This document shows positions 33,552 through 43,095 of a stretch of 64,000 bases of DNA, one piece after another. How positions within the stretch are numbered: the stretch's first letter is position 1; each line of letters opens with the position of its first letter. The notes under the pieces were generated by a model, which saw nothing but the letters and a program-made list of their open reading frames with translations, made no database searches and had not been told where the DNA came from. Position numbers and translations under genes: made by a program. This DNA is from Paenibacillus terrigena DSM 21567 (lineage in GTDB: Bacteria; Bacillota; Bacilli; Paenibacillales; Paenibacillaceae): assembly GCF_000374845.1 (NCBI RefSeq), contig NZ_KB895412.1, positions 753,056-817,055 on the forward strand, given 5' to 3'.

Positions 33552-36278
33552 GTGTTCGATCTGTCTCACAAGTTGAATCCGCTTTCTACCTATCGCTCAT
33601 TGATCGCACTTGTCTGTTGTATTGGATTAGCGATGCTCGGGACGCAATGGGTTATTGATTTTTCGTATGGTGCGCGAATTTTCTTCTGTAGCGCATTTCT
33701 ATTTATTATCTTATATTTATTCGGACCATACTGGGCAAGCGCATCAGCGATTGTCGTGAGCATGGTGTCCTATTTTGTGCTGGAAAGCTCGATATATGTG
33801 CTCTTAATTTGTGTTGAAGTCATCGTTGTCAGTACCGTATTTACGCAGAAGAAGCGATTCCTGTTCATATGGGATGGGCTGTTTTGGCTTTTCCTGGGGG
33901 CGCCGTTAGCAGGGCTAATTTATTATTTGCAGATGGGCACATATGCTTCAGAGATGTATCTGCAAGTTTTTATGATTGCAATGAGCGGATTATTGAACGG
34001 CTTACTTGGAGATGTCATGATTACCTATCTACCATGGAGGCGATTATTCCCGAAGCTGAAGAAACGCTCCATATATTTGAATCAGCTATTAACGCATCTC
34101 TCCATTGCGGCAGTCATCGGACCCTTTCTCTTAAATATGTATATGGATAGCTTCCAAATTCGAAATCGGGTGGAACACGATTCTAGGTTGTTGGTGCAGA
34201 CGCAGATGCAGCATATGCTGAATGAGATCGAACGTCTCCAGCAAGAAGCGAGAGATAAACGCACGACACTTCAAAAAACAATTCTTGCAGGGGGCCTCGT
34301 ACAAGAATTGGTCAATAAATCGGCGAATGGCCCGATCTCGATTGGATTGTTCTACTCGAACGGCCAACTTGCGGGCTCGACGGACGGCAACACATTCCTG
34401 CAGCACTACAATCGCATGAAGGCCGAGGAAATGACGCAGATTGAATCAGAAGCTTCGCTGGAAGAGCTAGGCGTGGTAAGCACCAAATTGAATACGAAGA
34501 GTTACTTCTATCAATGGATTCCGGTCAATACGCATTACAGCTATGAGACATGGCGGTGGAACCATGGTTATTATGTGTTAATTACGGAGCTGCAGGGCTT
34601 GAACCCAAGCAAGGTCGTTGCCTATATCCCGATATCGTATTATCAGCAGGGAACGATTCTAGCTTATACCAATAAGTTTATTATGATGTTCACCTTTTGC
34701 TTGGTTGCGGCGATTGTCTCGCTGTTCTTCAATTCATATCTGATGTTGTCGCTTAATCAATTGATGAAGATGACGACGGATTTACCTGAGAAATTGAAGC
34801 GTCAGCAAGTATTCGCATGGCCTCGAACAGCGATCCACGAGATTGGATCCTTGGTGACGAATTTCCGAATCATGTCGGATCGCGTAGTCGAAATGTTCCA
34901 TGAAATGCAGCATATGAACAGTCAGTTAATCGAACAGACCGAGATGCTCGCGAAGTCGGAGGAACGTCTGGAGCAGCTGGCGTACTACGATTCTTTGACA
35001 GGGTTGCCGAACCGCTATCAATTCACGGTCTATCTCGAGCAGGCGATCACCGAAGCTTCATTGCATGGGCAGGACCTCGCTGTGATGTTTATTGATTTGG
35101 ATCGATTTAAACATGTGAATGATACGCTCGGTCATGATGTCGGGGATATGCTGATCGCCGATGTATCCAGACGATTGGCCAGCATCTTCCATGATCGGAT
35201 GCAGCGATCCAGCTGTGCAAGGCTAGGTGGGGATGAGTTCGTCGTCGTCTTGCAAGACGTGAAGCGGAGTGAAATTGACCATTATGCCGAAGTGATTATC
35301 GAGAACATATCAAAGGCCTTCTTGATTCAGTCTCATGAATTGTTCGTAGCGGCAAGCATTGGGATCAGTCTATACCCGCAGGACGGCGATAGTCTAACAT
35401 CCATGCTGAAGAATGCCGATACGGCGATGTATGTTGCGAAGGACAAGGGTGGCTCCTGTTATCAGTATTATCATGAGATGACGACGGAGCATATCCCGGA
35501 ACGAATGATGCTGGAGAATCAATTACGCAAGGCCCAGGAACGCGGCGAATTGCTGCTGCATTATCAGCCATTACTCGACGATCGTGGGGAATTGATTGCC
35601 GCAGAAGCGTTGATTCGGTGGAATCATCCGATTCATGGCTACGTTTCGCCATCGCAGTTCATCCCGTTAGCTGAAGAGACCGGACTCATAATACCGATTG
35701 GGGAGTGGGTGCTTCGGACCGCATGTCTACAGCATTTAGCGTGGGCTACGGAGGGCCTCTCCAAAATTCAGATGAGTGTGAACGTATCCCTGCGGCAATT
35801 TTCCAAAGATGATTTTGTTGCATCGGTAGATCGTGTATTGCAAGAGACGGGATTTGATCCGCGGTATCTAATACTAGAGATTACGGAAGGTTATGTACAT
35901 CACGATATGGAACGTGCCATTGACGTCTTGAGACAGCTGAAAGAGCGTGGTATCCAGATTGCGATTGATGATTTCGGTACCGGATATTCTTCATTAAGCC
36001 GGTTGCGGAATCTACCGATCCATATGATCAAATTGGATCAATCGTTCGTTCGTCATTTGCCATCTGATCAGGTGAATGCTTCTATTGTAAAGACAGTAAT
36101 CCAGCTCGGCCATAGTCTTGAGGTTGCGGTGACAGCGGAAGGAATTGAGACAGAAGAGGAGCTTGCGTTCTTGCGAGACAGCGGCTGCGATAAATTCCAA
36201 GGTTATTTGTTCAGTAAACCAATGGAAGCGGATGTATTTGCGTCCATCTATACCGCAGCATTGACAGGAAGAACCTGA
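33552..36278 (+). CDS. Membrane GGDEF-EAL protein (cyclic-di-GMP turnover)
   Basis: A 908-residue signalling protein. Residues 1-190 form six or more membrane helices of a 5TM/MASE-like input module. An outer segment of about 170 residues follows, then another membrane helix (FIMMFTFCLVAAIVSLFF, about 375-395) and a HAMP-like linker. The diguanylate cyclase domain has intact RLGGDEFVVV (about 557). The phosphodiesterase domain has EALIRWNHP (about 684), ILEITEGYV, DDFGTGYSS and IKLDQSFV, with the second glutamate in AEGIETEEE, so both domains look active. The GTG start at 33552 has a poorly spaced AGAGGG; an in-frame stop lies just upstream. Its terminator is shared with the MarR gene. Confidence 0.9.
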   Translation: MFDLSHKLNPLSTYRSLIALVCCIGLAMLGTQWVIDFSYGARIFFCSAFLFIILYLFGPYWASASAIVVSMVSYFVLESSIYVLLICVEVIVVSTVFTQKKRFLFIWDGLFWLFLGAPLAGLIYYLQMGTYASEMYLQVFMIAMSGLLNGLLGDVMITYLPWRRLFPKLKKRSIYLNQLLTHLSIAAVIGPFLLNMYMDSFQIRNRVEHDSRLLVQTQMQHMLNEIERLQQEARDKRTTLQKTILAGGLVQELVNKSANGPISIGLFYSNGQLAGSTDGNTFLQHYNRMKAEEMTQIESEASLEELGVVSTKLNTKSYFYQWIPVNTHYSYETWRWNHGYYVLITELQGLNPSKVVAYIPISYYQQGTILAYTNKFIMMFTFCLVAAIVSLFFNSYLMLSLNQLMKMTTDLPEKLKRQQVFAWPRTAIHEIGSLVTNFRIMSDRVVEMFHEMQHMNSQLIEQTEMLAKSEERLEQLAYYDSLTGLPNRYQFTVYLEQAITEASLHGQDLAVMFIDLDRFKHVNDTLGHDVGDMLIADVSRRLASIFHDRMQRSSCARLGGDEFVVVLQDVKRSEIDHYAEVIIENISKAFLIQSHELFVAASIGISLYPQDGDSLTSMLKNADTAMYVAKDKGGSCYQYYHEMTTEHIPERMMLENQLRKAQERGELLLHYQPLLDDRGELIAAEALIRWNHPIHGYVSPSQFIPLAEETGLIIPIGEWVLRTACLQHLAWATEGLSKIQMSVNVSLRQFSKDDFVASVDRVLQETGFDPRYLILEITEGYVHHDMERAIDVLRQLKERGIQIAIDDFGTGYSSLSRLRNLPIHMIKLDQSFVRHLPSDQVNASIVKTVIQLGHSLEVAVTAEGIETEEELAFLRDSGCDKFQGYLFSKPMEADVFASIYTAALTGRT

Positions 36279-36300
36279 CCCCCAGAGGTCAGGTTCTTTT
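36268..36300. terminator. Convergent terminator between GGDEF-EAL and marR
   Basis: A 12-bp stem, AAGAACCTGACC with GGTCAGGTTCTT, followed by TTTT on the plus strand. It overlaps both stop codons. Confidence 0.85.
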
Positions 36301-36762
36301 CATTGTAGACGGAGTTGTTCGATCCGCTGTAGTACCTAATTTTTTGAGTAGGCGCATCGTTAATGCCTTCTCTTCTTCCGTTAGACCGCTCATAGCTGTC
36401 GCAATCGCACGAGTATGTTCGGAATATATCTTGTCCATCACGGCTTTACCTTCATCTGTGAGTTCTGTATTGATGACACGGCGGTCCTTGGAGCAATGCT
36501 TGCGCCGTAAGAGTCCAGTCTGTTCGAGTTTATCAATGACATAGGTTACGTTACCGCTCTGGAGGAGCAGCTTGGAACCAATTTGTTGGACGGGTTGAGA
36601 TCCTTTCAGATACAATACTTCTAATACAGCGAATGCGGTAGGGTTGAAGCCTTGTGTTTTGCTGCTTAGATTGAAATGCTCAGATACGCTTTTGAACGCT
36701 TTGGCGAATACGTGGAATAATTGAACGGATGGATCTAATCGTCTTTCCTCAAGTTCCTGCAA
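36289..36762 (-). CDS. MarR family transcriptional regulator
   Basis: A winged-helix repressor of about 157 residues. The DNA-binding core reads TAFAVLEVLYLKGSQPVQQI, GSKLLLQSGNVTYVIDKLEQ and TGLLRRKHCSKDRRVINTELT, with the DRR wing motif of MarR. I chose TTG 36762 because AAAGGGGG lies eight bases upstream; the GTG at 36771 abuts that sequence. It is monocistronic and convergent with the GGDEF-EAL gene. Upstream lies the divergent hypothetical at 36928. Members of this branch often sense organic hydroperoxides or phenolics, but no diagnostic cysteine sits near the N terminus. Target unknown. Confidence 0.9.
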   Translation of the reverse strand: MQELEERRLDPSVQLFHVFAKAFKSVSEHFNLSSKTQGFNPTAFAVLEVLYLKGSQPVQQIGSKLLLQSGNVTYVIDKLEQTGLLRRKHCSKDRRVINTELTDEGKAVMDKIYSEHTRAIATAMSGLTEEEKALTMRLLKKLGTTADRTTPSTMKRT

Positions 36763-36927
36763 ACTCTGCACCCCCTTTATACGATTGGTTATGCGATTAT
36801 CTTACGGGATAAATAGGTTAAATTTAAATAACTTTTATCACATCTAATGATTCTTACGAACATGAATCTTCCTAGAAAAGGGTATAGTATCGGATAGGTA
36901 TTGAATTTTGATGAGAAGGGGGATTCG

Positions 36928-37347
36928 ATGCAACACACAGCAATTTCGTTTCAATTCCGTGACCCTCACAGCGCTAAGCTAGCTTATGATATGATGCAAG
37001 AACTTGGCTACGAGCCGATGCTCGACAATGCTGTAGGGACGGAGTTGCATATTCATGTGGAACATACCGATTTAACATCGGCGCTAGAGATTGCTCAAGC
37101 GTATGGCGGCGAGTTACAGGAGCAAGCTGAGATGACGGAAATGGCTGTTCATGATGAAGCCTACGGCTTGGACCATTTCATCCCCGTTCCTGCTCATGTG
37201 GTGAACGAGGATTGGGTGGATGGCTATGCAGACGGTCCGGCATTTCGCGAAGCCGATCATTATGAGAATCTAGATCTGCGAGATGAAGATCATTTGGCTT
37301 ATGTTGATGAGACAACGGATCATTTCTCAGGTGAAGTAAAAATATAG
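36928..37347 (+). CDS. Hypothetical acidic protein with an N-terminal ferredoxin-like segment
   Basis: A 139-residue protein that I cannot assign to a named family. AAGGGGG lies six bases before ATG 36928, which is clearly preferable to the in-frame TTG at 36901. Residues 1-65 alternate strands and helices (AISFQFRDPHSAKLAYDMMQ, TELHIHVEHTDL, ALEIAQAYGG), suggesting a small alpha/beta fold like an ACT or ferredoxin-like domain. The rest is rich in Asp, Glu and His (DHFIPVPAHVVNEDW, DLRDEDH) without membrane segments. It is divergent from the MarR gene and could be its target. Real gene by its ribosome binding site and terminator; function unknown. Confidence 0.7.
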   Translation: MQHTAISFQFRDPHSAKLAYDMMQELGYEPMLDNAVGTELHIHVEHTDLTSALEIAQAYGGELQEQAEMTEMAVHDEAYGLDHFIPVPAHVVNEDWVDGYADGPAFREADHYENLDLRDEDHLAYVDETTDHFSGEVKI

Positions 37348-37438
37348 CGAAGTACCCATAAAGTGATGTATTGGCTTCGAAGCAATTCAGGTGCTTCGCG
37401 GGGAACCCGAAACTTTCTGAATTCTACACATAAGAAGA

Positions 37439-37477
37439 AGGTGGCGAATCGTAATGATCCGCCACCTCTTTGTATTA
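37439..37477. terminator. Terminator between convergent genes
   Basis: An 8-bp stem, AGGTGGCG with CGCCACCT, enclosing a partly paired GAATC/GATC region. Plus strand continues CTTTGTATTATTT. Confidence 0.65.
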
Positions 37478-38737
37478 TTTACATCGCTGAGCTGCGCTCA
37501 TCCCAGCCGTATAGCCTGTTGTGAAGGCCGCCGTAATGTTATAGCCCCCCGTATATCCATGAACATCCATGACTTCACCGCAGAAGAAGAGCCCTTCCGC
37601 GAGCTTGGACATCATGGTCTTCGGATCGATTTCCTTCAGATGTACGCCCCCGCCGGTGACGAAGGCTTCTTCGATGGAGAGCGTCCCGTTCGCCTGCATC
37701 GGGAATTCCTTCATTAGATTCGCAAGCGTAAGCCAAGGCTGCTTCGGAATGTTATCGAAAGTTGTATCTTCCTGAAGGCCAGCAAGCTTCAGGAACAAAG
37801 GTATCAGCCGTTCAGGAAGCAGTGGTTTAAGGACATTCTTAATCGCTTTCTTCGGGTCTTTTCGTGCTAAATCCAAGGATGCTTGATAGAGCTCATCAAC
37901 GGACATATTGGGAAATAAATCGACGGTCACGCGTATCAAGCGGGTATCGAATTTTTTCTGTGCTTTGACGACGAACTGGCTTGCGCGAAGTGCTGCGGGA
38001 CCCGAGATGCCGAAGTGGGTGAACAGCATATCTCCTTCATGTTCAATGATTTTCTTGCCCTTCGGATTCCACACCGAGAGTGTAATATTACGAAGCGACA
38101 AGCCTTGAAGCTCCTTGCTGCGAATGAATGGCTCCTGGACAGTAATCGGGACTTCCGTGGGAAATAATTCTGTTATTGTATGACCGGCTTCCATCGCCCA
38201 AGGATAACCGTCACCTGTCGAACCGGTCTGAGGAACAGACTTTCCGCCTGTCGCGATGATCACGGTGCGACTGCTTACTGTCTCCCCTGACCGGAGCCGT
38301 ACGCCGACGGGGACATTGTCGCGATATTGAACCTTGTCGACGGGACGGTTGGTGCGAATCTCAACCCCGAGCTTTCGCGCCTTGCCAATCAGAGCATCCA
38401 CAACGGTCTTGGCTTTATCCGAGACCGGGAACATCCGTCCGCGATCTTCTTCTTTGAGGGCAATCCCTAAATTTTCGAAGAATCGAATGATGTCTTTATT
38501 GCTGAAATGTGCGAATGCACTGTGCAAAAATCGGCCGTTCCCCGGAATATATTGAATCAGCTCGTCGATCTCCTTCGCATTGGTCACATTACAGCGACCG
38601 CCGCCTGAAATCCCTAGCTTCCGTCCGAGCTTGTCCCCCTTATCGATCAATAGCACCGAAGCTCCGTGCTCCGCAGCTGCGATGCTGGCCATGAGTCCCG
38701 AAGGTCCCCCGCCGATGACGATGACGTCATATTTCAT
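37475..38737 (-). CDS. HI0933/YhiN-family FAD-dependent oxidoreductase
   Basis: A 420-residue flavoprotein. The N-terminal dinucleotide-binding motif is [20 protein letters not shown], followed by [25 protein letters not shown], cut at the GGGRCN motif that marks this family. A second nucleotide motif is [21 protein letters not shown], and the C terminus has [18 protein letters not shown]. Family members such as Bacillus YtfP are of unsettled function; some reduce 3-oxo bile acids or take part in tRNA-linked chemistry. AAAGGAG lies ten bases before the ATG. Monocistronic. Confidence 0.92.
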   Translation of the reverse strand: MKYDVIVIGGGPSGLMASIAAAEHGASVLLIDKGDKLGRKLGISGGGRCNVTNAKEIDELIQYIPGNGRFLHSAFAHFSNKDIIRFFENLGIALKEEDRGRMFPVSDKAKTVVDALIGKARKLGVEIRTNRPVDKVQYRDNVPVGVRLRSGETVSSRTVIIATGGKSVPQTGSTGDGYPWAMEAGHTITELFPTEVPITVQEPFIRSKELQGLSLRNITLSVWNPKGKKIIEHEGDMLFTHFGISGPAALRASQFVVKAQKKFDTRLIRVTVDLFPNMSVDELYQASLDLARKDPKKAIKNVLKPLLPERLIPLFLKLAGLQEDTTFDNIPKQPWLTLANLMKEFPMQANGTLSIEEAFVTGGGVHLKEIDPKTMMSKLAEGLFFCGEVMDVHGYTGGYNITAAFTTGYTAGMSAAQRCK

Positions 38738-38882
38738 GATGATGTGCTCCTTTAATTCATTTTCATGACTCTATTGTAACGTGTTTCGTTCTTGTTTAAA
38801 ATTCTAAACTCTAAAACGCATATATTGTAAAAACCTGTAACTTGTGATTTAATTTTTGTAATTATATATATTCCTGAGGCCG

Positions 38883-40574
38883 GTGATCGTTTCTGTGATT
38901 TTTACGCCAATTAAAGAAACCTTCTTACAAGAACTCATTGCATTGTTACCTGCATTTATGCTTCAAATATGGACAATGAGACCCAAATTATCTGGTCTGC
39001 TTAGTAATTTCAGAATATTGTTTGCATTCTTTTGCATGATTGCCTTTCTATTATCCATGGCTTTCTCGTATTGTACGCCCGATGAGTTTTACTATGATTT
39101 CCGAGTGGTACCTCTATTGATTGGCATCCTGTACACTGGATTTCGATCGAGTTTCGCATTGGCTGCGATTTATATCGGTGCGCATTTTCTGTTCTTTGAT
39201 CAAGGAGAGTTATGGAATCTTCCGAGTGATGTTGGCCTCTATCTCATTCCTATCGCCATGTATTTTATTCCTCAATTTCGAGTAGGTGATGCATCCAAGC
39301 GTGTTCGCATTGTTACGTATATCGTTGTTGTTGGGATGATTTTTTCTTATGTCGACTACATAGTTAGTGTTCGCAGCATGATGGTTCAATTGAATTTTTC
39401 TAAAGTTCTATTTGAGGTGCTGTTCAGCGGGATTTGTATGCTTACAGCCTATTTATTGCTATTTTTCATTGAAAGTATTCTAGAGAAGATGTCACTGCAA
39501 GAGCAGCTCCACCAAGTATCGGGCCAATACCATCAAGAAGCGCAGACAATGAAGCAGCTCATCGATGCCACACCGCTCGGCGTTATGTCGGTCGATAAGA
39601 TGGGGAATGTGACGGCGATTAATGATATGATGCTGCGACTATTCCAAGTGCAGGGCCAAGTACGAAGCGAAGACCTGATTGGGAAGCCGTTCAATTATTT
39701 GCGCAAGCATTATGGCATGGAGTATCCGGATATTCAGTTGGCACGTTCCTTGCAAGGCGAGAAGACCAATGCAGAAGTGCTCCAATATAACGAGAAAATA
39801 CTCATCTCCACGATCTCGAGTATTCGTAATCCGAAGACAGATGAAGTTGTAGGTGCGGTAGGGATGGCGCATGATGTGACGGAGCTTCAAATGCTGCGCA
39901 CGGAGATTGGCAATTTGGAGCGGCTTAGTCTAGTTGGGCAAATGGCGGCGAGTATTACCCATGAGATCCGGAATCCGATGGCCGTCGTACGAGGGTTCGT
40001 CCAATTGATGCGCGAGAAGAGCGATCAATCGCTGCATGATTATTATCGCATTGTGTTAGAAGAATTGGATCGTGCGAATATGATTATAAATGACTTCCTC
40101 TCCTTGGCGCAGAATCGCATTGTGGAGACGGAAGAGAGTCATCTGCACGATATTGTAAACGATTTAAGTCCTCTCCTGTGGGCGGATGCGAATTTGCGCG
40201 GACTCGGGATCGATATGCGTTTTGCATCAGATGTTCCACATTTGCATTTGAATGAGAAGGAAATTAAGCAATTGATATTGAATCTAGTGCGTAATGGCAT
40301 GGAAGCGATGAATGGCAAGGGGACGCTAACGATTGAGACGAAGCGGGTGAAGAATGCGGTTCAGCTCATTGTTCAAGATACAGGGGAAGGCATCCCACAA
40401 GACACGCTGGACAAAATGTTCGAACCGTTCTATACGACGAAATCCAAGGGTACGGGCCTTGGTCTGCCGCTGTGTCTGAGTATCGTAGAGCGGCATAAAG
40501 GCAAGATCGCCGTTGATTCTGTACAAGGACAAGGGACGACATTCGTCGTTACCTTCCAAGCAGATGTCGCATAA
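38883..40574 (+). CDS. KinB-like sensor histidine kinase
   Basis: A 563-residue kinase with six hydrophobic segments of the 5TM type in residues 1-205 (ILFAFFCMIAFLLSMAF, VVPLLIGILYTGFRSSFALA and others), a PAS domain at about 220-335 (LIDATPLGVMSVDKMGNVTA), HisKA with the phospho-acceptor in ASITHEIRNPMAVVRGF (about residue 359), and HATPase_c (LVRNGMEAMN, VQDTGEGIP, TKSKGTGLGLPL). Layout and motifs resemble sporulation kinase KinB and its many paralogues, which feed phosphate to Spo0F. No response regulator is adjacent, as usual for phosphorelay kinases. The start is a GTG with GAGG only three bases upstream. Confidence 0.88.
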   Translation: MIVSVIFTPIKETFLQELIALLPAFMLQIWTMRPKLSGLLSNFRILFAFFCMIAFLLSMAFSYCTPDEFYYDFRVVPLLIGILYTGFRSSFALAAIYIGAHFLFFDQGELWNLPSDVGLYLIPIAMYFIPQFRVGDASKRVRIVTYIVVVGMIFSYVDYIVSVRSMMVQLNFSKVLFEVLFSGICMLTAYLLLFFIESILEKMSLQEQLHQVSGQYHQEAQTMKQLIDATPLGVMSVDKMGNVTAINDMMLRLFQVQGQVRSEDLIGKPFNYLRKHYGMEYPDIQLARSLQGEKTNAEVLQYNEKILISTISSIRNPKTDEVVGAVGMAHDVTELQMLRTEIGNLERLSLVGQMAASITHEIRNPMAVVRGFVQLMREKSDQSLHDYYRIVLEELDRANMIINDFLSLAQNRIVETEESHLHDIVNDLSPLLWADANLRGLGIDMRFASDVPHLHLNEKEIKQLILNLVRNGMEAMNGKGTLTIETKRVKNAVQLIVQDTGEGIPQDTLDKMFEPFYTTKSKGTGLGLPLCLSIVERHKGKIAVDSVQGQGTTFVVTFQADVA

Positions 40575-40600
40575 CAAGAGATCGGAGGGAAGCATCGAAG

Positions 40601-41302
40601 ATGAATTATGCGTGGTCCCTAGGTCCCTTTATTCTAACGCAAACGACACTTTTGTATGTGATATCGACGTTCGTAGGGGTTGCTGTCATGCTCTGGAGGC
40701 TGTACTTGGATGGTGAGAAGGTTCGGGTATGGCTGGATATTTTCGCAACCTATCTGATGATCGTTGTCCTATGTTATAAATTTGGTTTCTTATTCGATGA
40801 CCCAGGGATTCTGCTTCGAAGTCCTCGGGTTATCCTGTTCATGAGCGGCGGATCGACTGGGGGATGGGTCATCGGGGTCTTCTGTATGCTGGCATTCACC
40901 TATCGCGGGATGAGTCGAGGCTTACTGTCTTTTCGCGTCCTCGCGAATATCTTGCCCTATGGTTTCGCGGTGATGGGGATTTCCGCGTATGCCTTGCAAT
41001 GGTTCTGGGATCCATCGCTCCTGAGTGCGGTACGCCTTCTGCTGCCGCTCGGACTCTTGATCGTGCTTCTGCTCCAGCGCGGTACATTGCGAGAAGGAAA
41101 TCATCTGGCGATATTTCTTGTGGGGCTTGGGATCGGCGGCATGGCACTGTCCATCGTGGAGCCACATCTGGGCGGATCGCTAGGGAAGATCACCACCTGG
41201 ATTGGCTTAACAAAAGCCCAGTGCAGCTGGGTCGGCATAGCCCTGATTGGGATGTGGCTCCTTCACTTGAAGCGGCGGATGAAGCCGGATAATCCCTCCT
41301 GA
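40601..41302 (+). CDS. Hypothetical polytopic membrane protein
   Basis: A 233-residue protein with about seven hydrophobic helices and short loops. The opening WSLGPFILTQTTLLYVIS and the central SGGSTGGWVIGVF recall the outline of prolipoprotein diacylglyceryl transferase-like proteins, but key residues of that enzyme are not evident, so I do not assign it. GGAGGG lies upstream of the ATG. It starts 26 bases after the kinase gene and may be co-transcribed with it, perhaps as an accessory membrane partner. No functional call is possible. Confidence 0.65.
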   Translation: MNYAWSLGPFILTQTTLLYVISTFVGVAVMLWRLYLDGEKVRVWLDIFATYLMIVVLCYKFGFLFDDPGILLRSPRVILFMSGGSTGGWVIGVFCMLAFTYRGMSRGLLSFRVLANILPYGFAVMGISAYALQWFWDPSLLSAVRLLLPLGLLIVLLLQRGTLREGNHLAIFLVGLGIGGMALSIVEPHLGGSLGKITTWIGLTKAQCSWVGIALIGMWLLHLKRRMKPDNPS

Positions 41303-41347
41303 TGCGGAACATAATAGGAGGGAGCTCAAGGAAAGGAGGCCGATTTC

Positions 41348-41461
41348 GTGGCAAAAGATAAGGAAAAATCTAAAAATCGGAATGCAGGTCCGTACAAACC
41401 TTCCCAAGATGGAATGGATAAGAAAACGGACGTGGACAGCCCAAATCGTCCGGCTACCTAA
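41348..41461 (+). CDS. Small basic hydrophilic protein (37 residues)
   Basis: An open frame starting with GTG at 41348, eight bases after a near-perfect AAAGGAGG. The product (MAKDKEKSKNRNAGPYKPSQ at the start, ending PNRPAT) is very rich in Lys, Asn, Asp and Pro and is likely disordered. Size and composition resemble minor small spore proteins of Bacillales, but I do not recognise the family. A terminator follows at 41504. The ribosome binding site is the main evidence that it is real. Confidence 0.6.
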   Translation: MAKDKEKSKNRNAGPYKPSQDGMDKKTDVDSPNRPAT

Positions 41462-41503
41462 TCACATGAAGAGGGAGCGCCAATTGGCGTATCTCAGCCT
41501 TGT

Positions 41504-41533
41504 GAAGCAAGGGTTTTCCCTTGCTTTCATTCT
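41504..41533 (+). terminator. Terminator after the small protein gene
   Basis: A perfect 9-bp stem, AAGCAAGGG with CCCTTGCTT, a TTTT loop and a T-rich tail. Confidence 0.8.
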
Positions 41534-41601
41534 TTATGAATGTATAATAAAGGGTAGCAATAATAAGTTTGTTGCTAAGAATTCGTAAGGAGTGAAAGCA
41601 A

Positions 41602-42036
41602 ATGTCAATGTCTTTTGATCGATATATGAAAGATATGGTTCAACCGATGCGAGACGATCTTACTCGTGTTGGAATTGAAGAATTAACAACACCGGAGGCG
41701 GTTGAAGAGAAATTACCGACTGCAAAAGGTACAACACTTCTCGTGATTAACTCCGTATGCGGCTGCGCAGCAGGCCAATGTAGACCAGGTGTTGCAAAAG
41801 CGTTGCAGCATGAGGTAACACCGGATAACTTATTCACGGTATTCGCTGGGCAAGATAAAGAAGCGACTGCCAAAGCACGTGAGTACTTATTGCCTTATCC
41901 TCCTTCATCCCCTTCGATCGCGCTATTGAAGGATGGCGAATTGGTTCATTTCGTTGAACGTCATAGCATTGAGAACCGTGGTGCAGATGACATTGCGGCT
42001 GAATTGACGGCAGCATTTGATCGTTTCTGCAAATAA
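41602..42036 (+). CDS. BrxA/BrxB family bacilliredoxin
   Basis: A 144-residue thioredoxin-like protein that removes bacillithiol from oxidised protein cysteines. The active-site CGC motif is in NSVCGCAAGQCRPG (about residue 53-60), diagnostic of bacilliredoxins YphP and YqiW. Length is normal. AAGGAG precedes the ATG. It is monocistronic, flanked by terminators on both sides. Presence implies a bacillithiol-making Firmicute. Confidence 0.95.
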   Translation: MSMSFDRYMKDMVQPMRDDLTRVGIEELTTPEAVEEKLPTAKGTTLLVINSVCGCAAGQCRPGVAKALQHEVTPDNLFTVFAGQDKEATAKAREYLLPYPPSSPSIALLKDGELVHFVERHSIENRGADDIAAELTAAFDRFCK

Positions 42037-42042
42037 GATGCT

Positions 42043-42076
42043 TCCCCGTCGTTACTCGTGAACGGCGGGGATTTTA
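42043..42076 (+). terminator. Terminator after bacilliredoxin
   Basis: An 11-bp stem with one T-G pair, TCCCCGTCGTT with AACGGCGGGGA, followed by TTTTAAT. Confidence 0.85.
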
Positions 42077-42130
42077 ATATGGTTAATGAAGTACATAAGA
42101 ACACGTAACTTAGAATAAGGCGGTGTCGAC

Positions 42131-42940
42131 ATGAGTTTGCAGCAGGAGATTATTGAACGGCTTGGAGTCAAGCCTTCCATTCGAGTAGAGGAAGAAGTTC
42201 GGAAGCGGGTAGATTTTCTAAAGAAGTACGTAACGAAGTCAGGCGTAACAGGGCTTCTGATTGCGATTAGCGGCGGGATCGACAGTGCCGTGGTTGCAGG
42301 ACTATGTAAACAAGCAACAGACGAGCTCAGCCAGGAGACAGGGCGCGAATATATGACCCTCGGGGTATTCCAGCCTTATGGCACACAGGAAGACATCGAT
42401 CACAGCTATGAAGTGGCTAAGGCATTCAACCTGAAGCATACGGTGGAGACGAATATTGAAGATGCCGTCAATGAGATCGCGCTTGAGACGGAGCATGCGT
42501 TCAAAGCGTTAAGTATCCATCGCCACATCAGCATTCCTGGCAAAGGCAATGTTAAAGCGCGGACACGGATGGTCGTGCAATATGCGCTTGCTTTTGACCT
42601 GAACTTGCTCGTGGTTGGAACGGATCATGCTTCGGAGGCGATTACTGGTTTCTACACGAAGTGGGGCGATGGCGCCGTTGATATTACGCCGCTGAGCACG
42701 CTCAACAAACGTCAAGTTCGCGAGCTTGCAGCACATATCGGAGTGCCGAAGAGCGTACTGGATAAAGCACCAACCGCAGGACTATGGGAAGGCCAGACAG
42801 ACGAGGGCGAGCTTGGGATCACGTATGATGAGAACAGCGATTACCTCGAAGGGAAGGACATCCCGCAAGCGGCGCGCGAAAAGCTGGAGAAGCAGTATTT
42901 GAAGACCGAACATAAGCGCTCTGCGATTCCGGGGATTTAA
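42131..42940 (+). CDS. nadE: Ammonia-dependent NAD synthetase
   Basis: A 269-residue cytoplasmic enzyme that amidates nicotinate adenine dinucleotide to NAD using ammonia and ATP. The P-loop SGGIDSAVVAGLC (about residue 45) is the N-type ATP pyrophosphatase motif. Also visible are NVKARTRMVVQYALA, VGTDHASEAITGFYTKWGDG and KAPTAGLWEGQTDEGELG, all typical of NadE. The glutaminase domain of the longer form is absent, so free ammonia is the donor. Monocistronic with its own terminator. Confidence 0.96.
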   Translation: MSLQQEIIERLGVKPSIRVEEEVRKRVDFLKKYVTKSGVTGLLIAISGGIDSAVVAGLCKQATDELSQETGREYMTLGVFQPYGTQEDIDHSYEVAKAFNLKHTVETNIEDAVNEIALETEHAFKALSIHRHISIPGKGNVKARTRMVVQYALAFDLNLLVVGTDHASEAITGFYTKWGDGAVDITPLSTLNKRQVRELAAHIGVPKSVLDKAPTAGLWEGQTDEGELGITYDENSDYLEGKDIPQAAREKLEKQYLKTEHKRSAIPGI

Positions 42941-42963
42941 ATTGAATATAAGATTGGCATAGG

Positions 42964-42993
42964 AACCATCGACCCAAGGTCGGTGGTTTTTTT
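42964..42993 (+). terminator. Terminator after nadE
   Basis: An 11-bp stem, AACCATCGACC with GGTCGGTGGTT, followed by a T-run of about seven. Confidence 0.88.
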
Positions 42994-43013
42994 GTTGTGT
43001 CATTTTATATATA

Positions 43014-43043
43014 TTGACTTGATATATATCGAAATGATATATT
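43014..43043 (+). promoter_or_regulatory. Promoter and probable PadR operator ahead of padR-MFS
   Basis: TTGACT (43014-43019) and TATATT (43038-43043) are 18 bases apart. The spacer and -10 region carry a repeated GATATAT with an AT-rich dyad, the kind of site bound by PadR regulators, 50-80 bases upstream of the padR start. Binding is inferred. Confidence 0.55.
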
Positions 43044-43095
43044 ATCTCCATTAAGAAGGGAATAAATTACAGATCATGTATGCGGAGGGACAGAA

